Positions 32,201 through 36,336 of a stretch of 64,000 nucleotides of DNA are shown here, one piece after another. The stretch comes from Budorcas taxicolor (lineage: Eukaryota; Chordata; Mammalia; Artiodactyla; Bovidae). Within the stretch, counting starts at the first letter, position 1. Every line of letters begins with the position of its first letter. The stretch spans positions 19,348,001-19,412,000 of the forward strand of contig NC_068933.1 in NCBI RefSeq assembly GCF_023091745.1, given 5' to 3'. Below the pieces are notes generated by a model. The model saw only the letters and a list, made by a program, of their open reading frames with translations, did no database searches and was not told the origin of the DNA. Both the position numbers and the translations under genes were made by a program.

Positions 32201-32346
32201 GAGGCAGCGGCCAGTCACCTGGAGTGTGAGTTCCGGAGGGACTCGATCAGGCGCTGCTTCTGCTGCTGGAGGCTGGTGAGACCACCGGGAGACCCAGCTG
32301 AGGAGGAGGAGGAGGCGCTCTTGGTCAGGGGGAAGAGCCAGCTCAT
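2153..32346 (-). CDS. VPS37A: VPS37A, ESCRT-I subunit (nine coding exons; 3' end outside window)
   Basis: VPS37A is a subunit of ESCRT-I (with TSG101, VPS28 and MVB12/UBAP1). It acts on endosomes in sorting ubiquitinated cargo into multivesicular bodies. Coding exons on the minus strand, 5' to 3': 32219-32346, 16326-16400, 14338-14452, 13734-13834, 5729-5954, 4402-4472, 2439-2566, 2301-2359, 2153-2221. All have GT-AG borders, and the phases join without a break into 324 codons. The protein starts MSWLFPLTKS. Residues about 20-140 match the UEV-like domain known in VPS37A, 140-215 are a Pro/Ser/Thr-rich linker, and 225-324 are the start of the Mod(r)/VPS37 helical domain that binds ESCRT-I partners. 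The family protein is about 397 residues, so the last ~74 codons should lie beyond position 1; I found none of them in 1-2152. No stop or frameshift is seen. It shares a divergent promoter with CNOT7. Confidence 0.95.
2301..2359 (-). CDS. VPS37A: VPS37A coding exon 8 (codons 282-301)
   Basis: This 59-bp exon encodes KNLLLEPSLEAKRQTVLDK of the Mod(r) coiled coil. The acceptor is TTACAG and the donor GTACGA. Introns of 79 bp lie on both sides. Confidence 0.95.
2439..2566 (-). CDS. VPS37A: VPS37A coding exon 7 (codons 239-281)
   Basis: The exon encodes VSQLTDMNEQEDVLLEQFVT and continues LPQLKQIITDKDDLVKSIEEL. These are acidic and heptad-like helices at the start of the Mod(r)/VPS37 domain. The donor is GTATGT. 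Only 79 bp of intron separate it from exon 8. Confidence 0.95.
2567..4401. other. VPS37A intron 6
   Basis: This 1.8-kb intron is AT-rich. No SINE of the Bov type and no gene is recognisable on either strand. ORFs here are short and low-complexity. Confidence 0.6.
4402..4472 (-). CDS. VPS37A: VPS37A coding exon 6 (codons 216-238)
   Basis: The exon encodes ISQNGFGYKMPDIPDTFPEL and then SEL, leading into the Mod(r) domain. The acceptor is TTTAG and the donor GTAAAA. It ends in phase 2. Confidence 0.93.
4473..5728. other. VPS37A intron 5
   Basis: This 1.26-kb intron has no young repeat. Positions about 5350-5450 carry the motif 'attcattcatctgcc' followed by 'gagcacctactgtatgt', typical of an old mammalian interspersed repeat (L2/MIR-like). 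The rest shows nothing recognisable. Confidence 0.5.
5729..5954 (-). CDS. VPS37A: VPS37A coding exon 5 (codons 140-215)
   Basis: This is the longest coding exon in the window for this gene (226 bp). It encodes the low-complexity linker: YASQGFPFLPPYPPQEANR, then Ser/Thr-rich and Pro-rich sequence ending TSTP. It ends in phase 0 at CCG before a GTTGGT donor, which is a weak consensus, but the next exon joins in frame. Confidence 0.94.
7020..8090 (+). repeat. Old interspersed repeat, family not assigned
   Basis: The stretch is GC-richer than its flanks. It has blocks that I recognise as recurring in mammalian genomes, such as 'catgggaacctctgatttat' and 'ggatctgaccccatctccag', preceded by 'ctttataaccaaccactaaa'. 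It may be a LINE or LTR-element relic. ORFs in it (7168-7500, 7433-7630) have no coding character that I recognise. Confidence 0.4.
8385..8452 (+). repeat. L1 ORF2-like fragment, left of the BovB insertion
   Basis: The text 'gaagatcaatggaactgaat' followed by 'acaaaatccagaaaattccc' and 'gcatatat' resembles a conserved late L1 ORF2 stretch. It stops abruptly where the BovB copy begins. L1-type 3' UTR sequence resumes at about 10590. Confidence 0.5.
8453..10400 (-). mobile_element. BovB (RTE-clade) LINE, 5'-truncated, with long reverse-transcriptase ORF
   Basis: The 3' terminal 'agttcagttcag' repeats lie at the left end, so the element reads on the minus strand. Two ORFs remain. The one at 9091-10527 (478 codons) encodes the reverse transcriptase with the palm motif NLRYADDTTLMAESEEEL and an upstream CFIDYAKAFDCVDHNKLW block (RT motif A). 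The one at 8543-9079 encodes the C-terminal part with KKAEHRRIDAFEVWCWRRL. They are in different frames, so a frameshift near 9130 separates them. The N-terminal endonuclease domain expected of RTE elements is absent. The element is therefore dead, although the RT part is unusually open. Confidence 0.88.
10423..10558 (+). repeat. Bov-A type SINE with (CAG)n tail
   Basis: The fragment carries the ruminant SINE body 'aaatggcaacccactccagg', 'ttcttgcctggagaatccca' and the end block 'gactgaagcgacttagcagc', then CAG repeats. It directly abuts the 5'-truncated end of the BovB copy on the opposite strand. Confidence 0.85.
10590..11040 (+). repeat. L1-type (L1M/HAL1-like) 3' UTR, interrupted by a SINE scrap
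   Basis: The sequence has the pattern of an old L1 3' region: 'attggaaacaacaaaaattc', 'ggctataaagaagaatgagg', 'accaatatggaaagctctct' and then 'gctatcatttgtgtaaaaaa'. A short minus-strand SINE piece (10869-10916) interrupts it. Confidence 0.6.
10869..10916 (-). repeat. Short 5'-truncated Bov-tA/BovB tail insertion
   Basis: The piece is (GCT)n, then 'aagtcgcttcagtcgcgtcc' and 'gactctgtgcaaccc', the 3' end of a Bov SINE on the minus strand. The 9-bp repeat 'cataccact' flanks it (about 10861-10869 and 10917-10925), as expected for a target-site duplication. Confidence 0.7.
11640..12060 (+). pseudogene. Possible degenerate retrocopy of unknown gene, with A-rich insert
   Basis: I do not recognise the source gene. 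A frame opening at 11643 reads MAEFDIPNEWDNLAQADFQ and then VLKYDLIFEQ before stops. A later frame reads EMALDTLRIEESFQNSQW. An A/C-rich block (about 11930-12013) follows, flanked on both sides by 'ctcagtgga'. After it the text resumes as SQWKPLQHRI and then a stop. The coding-like patches in different frames suggest a decayed retrocopy, but chance is possible. Confidence 0.3.
12190..12405 (+). repeat. Bov-tA SINE
   Basis: The tRNA-derived head ('cagtggtaaagaatctgcct') is followed by the shared body 'aaatggcaacccactccaat' and 'ttcttgcttggagaatccca' and the tail 'gagtgactgagcatgcacac'. It is in plus orientation, opposite to VPS37A. Confidence 0.85.
13734..13834 (-). CDS. VPS37A: VPS37A coding exon 4 (codons 107-139)
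   Basis: The exon encodes FTMHSDLGKIIQSLLDEFW and then KNPPVLAPASTAFP, the C-terminal helix of the UEV-like domain. The acceptor is TTTTAG and the donor GTAAGT. A split Tyr codon joins it to the next exon. Confidence 0.95.
13835..14337. other. VPS37A intron 3
   Basis: This 503-bp AT-rich intron shows no repeat and no gene that I can name. Confidence 0.6.
14338..14452 (-). CDS. VPS37A: VPS37A coding exon 3 (codons 68-106)
   Basis: The exon encodes the central UEV-like segment with the proline-rich turn QFPQEKPVISVYPP and then RHHLVDKQGVYVTSPLVSN. The 115 bp run from phase 2 to phase 0. The donor is GTATGT. Confidence 0.94.
14453..16325. other. VPS37A intron 2
   Basis: This 1.87-kb intron has one old-repeat-like stretch at about 15560-15670 ('ccactcattcaactagg', then 'gatgaacaaacatag'). 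No young repeat and no gene is seen. A minus-strand ORF at 15856-16110 has no recognisable protein. Confidence 0.5.
16326..16400 (-). CDS. VPS37A: VPS37A coding exon 2 (codons 43-67)
   Basis: The exon encodes IAEIQKDVEYRLPFTVNNLT, the first strand region of the UEV-like domain. The acceptor is CTACAG and the donor GTGAGT. The split Ser codon at its start and the split Ile codon at its end both restore the frame. Confidence 0.95.
16708..16922 (-). repeat. Bov-tA SINE (minus)
   Basis: It reads as the reverse of the ruminant SINE: 'cactcagtcgtgtctgactc', 'gaccccatggactgcagcct', 'ctggagtgggttgccatgct' and the tRNA-like head ending 'ctgagccaccagggaag'. Confidence 0.87.
16950..17045 (+). repeat. 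Partial Bov-A SINE (plus), inverted against its neighbour
   Basis: The block 'atgctgcagtccatggggct' followed by 'gagtcagacatgacttagca' is the 3' half of the SINE in plus orientation. With the minus copy just upstream it makes an imperfect inverted pair. Confidence 0.7.
17693..17818 (-). repeat. CHR-type tRNA-derived SINE (cetartiodactyl)
   Basis: The reverse strand reads as the head 'gggacttgcctggtagtcca' with 'gtggttaagatcccaagctt' and 'ggttcagtcctgggtcagga', ending near 'ggcatgggggcatggccccc'. This is the CHR/CHRL SINE pattern, not Bov-tA. Confidence 0.75.
18118..18935 (+). mobile_element. BovB LINE 3' fragment
   Basis: It starts inside the reverse transcriptase around the LRYADD palm motif (about 18155-18180). 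It runs through DGDCSHEIKRRLLLGRKVM and YGCESWTVKKAEHRR to the 3' end with 'gagtgactgaattgaactga'. In-frame stops (for example at 18303 and after 18719) and indels show that it is dead. It is in plus orientation within VPS37A intron 1. Confidence 0.88.
19700..19802 (-). repeat. Truncated Bov-tA SINE (head part)
   Basis: The reverse strand carries the tRNA-like half: 'ccaggtctcctacattgcag', 'gtggattctttaccatctga' and 'accaccagggaagtca'. The 3' body is missing. Confidence 0.8.
20170..21280 (+). repeat. DNA-transposon-like element split by a BovB insertion
   Basis: Left of the BovB copy lie 'ttattgtgcttcactgatac' and 'aacaaattgaaggtctgca'. Right of it the text resumes with 'tagatagagcaagaccactg', 'tccaatagcatttcctcact' and 'gataattctcacaatatttc'. 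The joined order matches a common mammalian Tigger/pogo-like DNA repeat that I recognise only by pattern. The family assignment is tentative. Confidence 0.5.
20276..21028 (+). mobile_element. BovB LINE 3' fragment with 10-bp target-site duplication
   Basis: Within the 289-codon ORF 20128-20997, the codons from about 20276 encode the BovB RT C-terminus (EEELKSLLMKVKEKSEKVGL through KRRLLLGRKV, YGCESWTVKKAERQR and RRRRGRPRMRWLD). The end is the (ctgaa)n tail. The repeat 'agcaactctg' at 20266-20275 and 21029-21038 gives exact boundaries. The frame is open over this whole fragment, so it is relatively young, but it has no endonuclease or palm domain and cannot move itself. Confidence 0.92.
21341..21545 (+). 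repeat. Bov-tA SINE
   Basis: The head 'cttccctggtggctcaaaca' is followed by 'ggttcaatccctgggttggg', the body 'catggcaacccactccagta' and the tail 'gactgaagcgaatgagcacg'. It is in plus orientation and near full length. Confidence 0.88.
22078..22491 (+). mobile_element. Solo LTR of an endogenous retrovirus (class I-like)
   Basis: The element starts TGAAACTAAGCAGGAC and ends in CA at 22491. The 4-bp 'atat' on both sides (22074-22077 and 22492-22495) is a possible target-site duplication, although weak in AT-rich DNA. A polyadenylation signal AATAAA lies at 22406-22411 and is followed by 'ccaaaactctgtctcagatt', typical of an R-U5 region. No internal retroviral genes flank it. Confidence 0.65.
23085..24340 (+). 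pseudogene. PLEKHB2: PLEKHB2 (evectin-2) processed pseudogene, split by a solo LTR
   Basis: This is an intronless copy of PLEKHB2, a PH-domain, tail-anchored protein of recycling endosomes. The ATG is at 23178 (MAFVKSGWLLRQSTILKRW) and the stop TAG at 23835-23837, giving 219 codons. The PH domain comes first, then a Pro/Tyr-rich segment (PYTAYAAPTPEQAYGYGPYS) and a C-terminal hydrophobic anchor (LGMLAGAATGMALGSLFWV). Between about 23350 and 23450 the open frame leaves the family sequence: the family text is found in another frame (ECRDIQPPDGKPKDCMLQIV). A small deletion on each side therefore moves the frame out and back. One Lys is also missing after KRWK. 5' UTR-like GC-rich sequence precedes it, and the 3' UTR appears to continue after the LTR at 23908-24208. 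It is antisense to VPS37A. Function is unlikely because the PH core is scrambled. Confidence 0.85.
23908..24208 (-). mobile_element. Solo LTR (ERV) inside the PLEKHB2 retrocopy
   Basis: The 301-bp element is bounded by TG...CA with terminal 'tgtta' and 'taaca'. The 5-bp repeat 'caagg' at 23903-23907 and 24209-24213 is a clean target-site duplication. On the minus strand it has a TATA-like 'tatataagcctcc' (about 24065-24077) and an AATAAA signal (about 23990). These give the promoter-to-polyA order of an LTR in the same direction as VPS37A. There is no internal ERV sequence, so it is a solo LTR. Confidence 0.85.
24350..24478 (+). repeat. Partial Bov-A SINE
   Basis: The body 'caatggcaacccactccagt' and end block 'gtcgctaagagttggggacg' with 'actgagcgacttcacttt' are present; the tRNA-like head is absent. 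Confidence 0.82.
25441..25713 (-). repeat. Two adjacent Bov-A SINE units inserted as one block
   Basis: Two copies of the SINE 3' body lie head to tail in minus orientation. Each has 'gcagcccaccaggctcctct'-like text ending in 'ggttgccatttccttctcca' or 'ggtgccattgccttctcc'. The 10-bp repeat 'tataggcaac' (25431-25440 and 25715-25724) flanks the block, so the pair inserted as one dimeric Bov-A2-like unit. Confidence 0.85.
25717..25900. repeat. Tandem duplication, 102-bp period, with (CA)n tracts
   Basis: The 60-bp segments at 25717-25776 and 25819-25878 differ at only two positions by eye. Each is followed by a CA-repeat (about 25789-25804 and 25886-25900). The whole unit, microsatellite included, therefore seems to have been duplicated in tandem. 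Confidence 0.85.
27240..27345 (+). repeat. Old LINE 3' end
   Basis: The phrase 'tttgctgtgaacctacaact' followed by 'actctaaataataaaatcta' is a typical 3' end of an old L1-type LINE, with an A-rich terminus. The upstream extent is not clear. Confidence 0.5.
28100..28230 (-). repeat. MIR-like SINE (minus)
   Basis: The text 'ttttacagatggaaactaaa' followed by 'gcttagagttcag' is the reverse of the MIR core. It is diverged. Confidence 0.5.
29685..29872 (-). repeat. Bov-tA SINE (minus)
   Basis: The reverse SINE text runs 'agtcgctcagtcatgtccga', 'ggagtgggtagcctttccct', 'tcttcccaacccagggatcg' and a head ending 'cagctgagctatcctgaga'. The middle 'agtccatggaattctccagg' is intact. Confidence 0.87.
30057..30168. 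repeat. Perfect 56-bp tandem duplication
   Basis: Positions 30057-30112 and 30113-30168 are identical by eye. Each begins 'attttcagaataaccaattg' and ends 'gttgtagtattga', with four more matching bases after the second copy. No transposon explains it. Confidence 0.92.
32219..32346 (-). CDS. VPS37A: VPS37A coding exon 1 (codons 1-42)
   Basis: The ATG (32344-32346) has A at -3, a good initiation context. The exon encodes a run of serines from a (TCC)n tract, then a Gln-rich helix start (LQQQKQRLIESLRNS), and ends in phase 2 before a GTGACT donor. The start is chosen because it gives the family's N-terminal MSWLFPLTK. Confidence 0.95.
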
Positions 32347-33063
32347 CCTCCACGGGTCCCCGGGCCGCGGCCCCGAAGGCTCTGGCCTGCTTCTCCCAGC
32401 GGCTCAGCCCGGCAGTTCTCCACCGACAGAGGAGGAGCGGGCAGGGACAGCCCGGCCCAAGTGCTGGGCAGCCGCGTCTTCTCTAAGCCGGCCCGGCGGG
32501 GGGTCCTCGGGGCCGGGGGGGCATGCTATTGTCAGTGCAGCAGCTGAAAAGAAGGGAACTCGCCGCTCAAGGCTGGCGGTCGGTCCTAACCTTCGCGGCC
32601 CTGACGCCCCAGCCAGCCAGCCAGCCCGACCGCTTTAACTCTCCACCGCCTCAGCCTCCGTCACCTGCGTGCCCCGCCCCCTCTGCGGATGGCGTCATCA
32701 TCCGGCGCCCCTGCCCGGACGCGCGCGAAGCGACAGCGCAGCGCGGTGCGGCGAAGCTCCGGCTCCCCTTTCCCCCTTGCCGGGCGAGCGGTGTCTATGG
32801 GGCACCCGCTGCTGCCCCCGCCGCTACCGCCACCGCCGCTGCCGCCGCTGGGTGCTGTCTCTATGGCGAGAAGGAGGAGGAGGAGCGCGAGCTCAGCGAC
32901 ACAAGTAGATCTCGCGTCTACCTCAGACTTGGTGGGGGGGGGAGGGGCGGGTTGGGGAAGTAGGAAGGGGGCGGGAACGGCGAACCTGAGAGGGCGCGCG
33001 ATGGCGCCAGCTGGAGCGCAGCGGGCGCTGGGACGGGCCGGGCGGCGGGTGGCGGGGGGGAAG
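32347..33063. promoter_or_regulatory. CpG-island divergent promoter of VPS37A and CNOT7
   Basis: The region between the VPS37A ATG (minus, 32346) and the CNOT7 first donor (plus, 33063) is strikingly GC- and CpG-rich compared with its AT-rich flanks, which is the signature of a CpG island. It has GC-box-like runs ('ccccgccccctc', 'ggggaggggcgggttgggga') and 'gcgtcatcatccgg' near 32693 (CRE/ATF-like 'tgacg' on the other strand). No TATA box is evident. Two genes starting outward within about 0.7 kb suggest a shared, housekeeping-type bidirectional promoter. Long ORFs here come from the GC content. Confidence 0.8.
33001..33063 (+). promoter_or_regulatory. CNOT7: Likely CNOT7 5' noncoding exon with upstream ATG
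   Basis: A strong donor (GGGAAG|GTAATT) ends at 33063, at the edge of the CpG island, and the first coding exon begins at an acceptor ending at 34314. An ATG at 33001 (G at -3, G at +4) opens a short frame that would cross this junction and stop at 34324-34326. The transcription start is not visible, so the exon's 5' limit is unknown. Confidence 0.5.
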
Positions 33064-36000
33064 GTAATTGGGGCTTGGGGGGTCTGTCGAGGGGGTGGCG
33101 CGGGGTGATGACGCGAAGGCTTTGTACCTGGGGCTTCAGTGGTGCGGGACGGAAATTGGGAGTGGAGGGCGGTGGCCTAGACCGTCAGCTCCTCGCAGTC
33201 CTTGCGGCGGGGCTTGGAGTCAATCGGGCTCCAGTCAGTGGTTATCAGCAGCCTTCGCGCTGGCTGTCTGCCAGGGAAGAGAGTTATCTATGACTTGAAT
33301 GTGTCTGTACTGTCCTCGCGTTTCGTTGGGAACCCGCTGTTCGGAGTTGGCTACCTCCAGTAACGAGAAGGCCTCTGGTGCCTCTTCAGGTCTTCTGGAA
33401 GTGTAGTAGAGAGCGAGGTGGAGGAAAGCAATGTTCAACGACAGGGCCTTTCCAAATTGTGTGTGTGTGTGTGTGGCCGAGTGAAGAGGGTTTTAGAGCA
33501 CGCGAGGTTACATTTGTGACTGTAGAGTTATAAGAAGAGGTCACAACTCCTTTTTACACTTGTCTGTTACACGGTTTTGTGTGAAAAGCGAAAGAGGATC
33601 TGGAATTTCCCCGCTTAAGAACCAAAATGTTGGTCTGTACTGTTACCATGAAACCTGTGTTTGTAAGAAACGTGACGTGTGTTTGGTAACCAGGGAAAAT
33701 GCTCGGATTTTTAGGAAATTACAGTTTAAAATGCAGAGACTCTCGCTTCCCTTCTTTCTCCCATCAGCAGTTACAGACATTGAAACAGTTTCTGTGGCTA
33801 TTCTTTATTGCTCAGAAAGAACTTTTTAAAAGAAAAAAATTTACTTTTGGCCCCTCCCATCTGACCTAAATAAATTCTGGTAAATTTTGTAGTTAAATCA
33901 GACTTTGAATGTTCAATTAGGAATAAAAGCGAGTACTAATACTCCCTTTGCCCTAGTAACATCTGATCTTGTTACGTCTTTCAGTATGTCACTTTTCACG
34001 TTTACCTGAAAAGGGGTGTCTTTATAAAGTTTTATTCAGAGAGTGAGTTGAATTCAGAGCAATTTTTTATTAATGGGAAGTTTTTAAAAATGGTTAGTGT
34101 GTATGCAGAAAACACTTTTTACCTAACATTAGAACCAGGAAACCTGTGTTGTCCTTTTCCTCCTACTGATTAGTGGTGTGACTTTAGACAAGTCACATCC
34201 TAAACTTTGATTTTCTCATAAATCAAGGACCTCAAATAAATATCTCTTAGGTTTCTATCAACTCAATCATTCTGTGATTCAGATTCCTGGTATAACTGAT
34301 TCTTATTTTGACAGGTACACAAATAAAGGATAAAGTATTTACGAAACAAATCTTCAATCAAGTATAACATTTTGATGCTTGGCAGCTAGACTCCTTGTGC
34401 CCTCACTATGCCAGCAGCAACTGTAGATCATAGCCAAAGAATTTGTGAAGTTTGGGCTTGCAACCTGGATGAAGAGATGAAGAAAATTCGTCAAGTTATC
34501 CGAAAATATAATTATGTTGCTATGGTATGCCTATGAGCAAAATCTTTAAAATGCCTTTTATGAAAGAGGATTTTAAAACATCTTGAATTCAACCCTTCTG
34601 GTTGATTTTTTTTCTAGGTATTTAATGAAAATAATTTTGTCAATGACCTCCCAACTAAAGACCACCAAGAACACACCAGTAATGTGACAAGCTGGGTTTC
34701 TTACTCATTGCATTGAGGGAAAATTCATTCTTAGAACCATGGGGTTATTTGCTTAAGCGAGTGTTAGAAAGACCTTCTAGGAATTGGGGTGTGTGGCAGT
34801 GGTTTTAGGAAGGGAGTGAAGAAGTGGGGCTCTGCTCTGAACTGTTGGGAAGCTGGGGTAATTCCACGATAGGATATCTTAATGAGTCTCAACTAGAATG
34901 AGAGAAGACTAGAGTGAGGCTAAAGCTGTAAAGAAGCAAGTCACTTGTTATTTAAGATAGAAGGAGGTTTGATCATTTTTATGGTTTGGACAATGTGTTT
35001 TTGCATATGTTCAGTTATGATTACAGACTGGCCTTGTCTGATGTTATGGTGTGAAATTGTTTATATTCAGCAGAAGACCCATTAGGACCTAGCTGTGAAT
35101 GCCAGGTCTGCTCCTAGCAACACTAAGGCCTGATACTAATACCAGATGGAGCTCCTAGATGTCTTTCTCAAACAAAGAAATTCAGATCTTCCATTGAAGC
35201 ATTGTTGATCTGTAGTTTTTTGTTTGTTTTTTAATTACCAGTGGAATTCCGTGAACATACTGTGTTGTTAATCATTTCTAGTTTTGTATATACTGTTCAC
35301 TCTGCCTAGCCTGTCTACTCAATTATTTTTTTTGCTTCTTGAGCACTGTCTGTTTTGACTTCTCCACGGTATTCTAGATTATTAGTTTTGAGAAGAAAGA
35401 GCGTAGTATCTTAATCATCCTTTCTCCCCCCAACACTTAGCATAATACATAGCATCCAATAAAGTGGTTGTTGAGTTTGACTGAATTTAGAAAAGTTTTC
35501 ATTTCTCTCCTTTATAAGAATTGAAATTTAGGTTTTGTTCTTAGTTTCTTAATTTGAATTTTACTACTAAAATGATATGTTTATTTTCTTAGCATATTTA
35601 ATATAAATAAATATGCTGCTTTTGGGAGGGGCAGGTTGGTTGGTTAAAATATGAATATTTGAATGTACACAGATAATGTCCTACTTAATAGATGTATTTT
35701 CTTATCCATAATTAGAATGAAATTATTGTTTACGGTAGAAATTAATAGTGATCATTTATTTCTCAAATGAAAGCAGTGACAACTTTAGATATGTGATAGC
35801 TTTCTACAAGAATGAGTGGTGGCATGCTGTCTTTAAGGGTATGTTTTCTCTGGAGTGTAGAGAGTACTGTTTTAGGCCAAAAAAGTAGGAGGGTTTTGGT
35901 ATTTATCTAAATACTTACTTCAGAAAAGCAATTAAAAAGTATGGTACATTTTCTAGTCTTTTTAACCGTCTTCATTGGTTTTAATATTACAATACTGCGA

Positions 36001-36336
36001 GCATAGTTTCACATACTTGTTGAAAAACATGAATTTGTAATTTTCTTCTTCCTCCTTCCTCAGGAATAGAGTACTTAGTTACATTTATTATGTGTACATT
36101 ATACATGGTAATTTTTTCCTGATATATTTAAAGTAAGACGAAGTCATTAAGTTTGTGGTTTTATGGTTTTAAAAAGTAATACTCTTCCTAGTTAAAAGGT
36201 ACATTGTAATTGAACATGAATTGTGTAGAATATCACCCCTAACAGGATTCTTCAATGTGTACTCAATTATTCTAGGAATTTTTGGATTGTGGTTTCAACC
36301 ATTTAGTAAGTAATGACCCTTAAAACTATTTTACAG
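33064..36336. other. CNOT7 introns 1 and 2 (33064-34314, 34525-36336)
   Basis: Intron 1 has a (TG)8 tract near 33459-33474 and otherwise nothing recognisable. Intron 2 is AT-rich and free of Bov SINEs. I see no other gene. Confidence 0.6.
34408..34524 (+). CDS. CNOT7: CNOT7 coding exon 1 (codons 1-39)
   Basis: The exon starts at an acceptor near 34314 (TTTTGACAG) with 93 nt of 5' UTR before ATG 34408. It encodes MPAATVDHSQRICEVWACNL and then DEEMKKIRQVIRKYNYVAM, the N-terminal helices. The donor is GTATGC and the phase is 0. Confidence 0.97.

Larger units (their letters stand above)
16401..32218. other. VPS37A intron 1 (15.8 kb)
   Basis: This is the largest intron of VPS37A here. Identified contents: SINEs near 16.7-17.05, 17.7, 19.7, 21.3, 24.35, 25.44 and 29.69 kb; BovB fragments at 18.1 and 20.3 kb; an LTR at 22.08 kb; a PLEKHB2 retrocopy with a solo LTR at 23.1-24.3 kb; an LTR-like region at 25.1-25.9 kb; a LINE 3' end near 27.25 kb; and a 56-bp tandem duplication at 30.06 kb. 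The parts 26.0-27.2 and 30.2-32.1 kb show no gene. Confidence 0.7.

Noticed and set aside
32276..33298. Several overlapping plus-strand ORFs of 70-146 codons in the GC-rich region
   Set aside because: They overlap in different frames within a CpG island, where stop codons are rare. None resembles a protein family.
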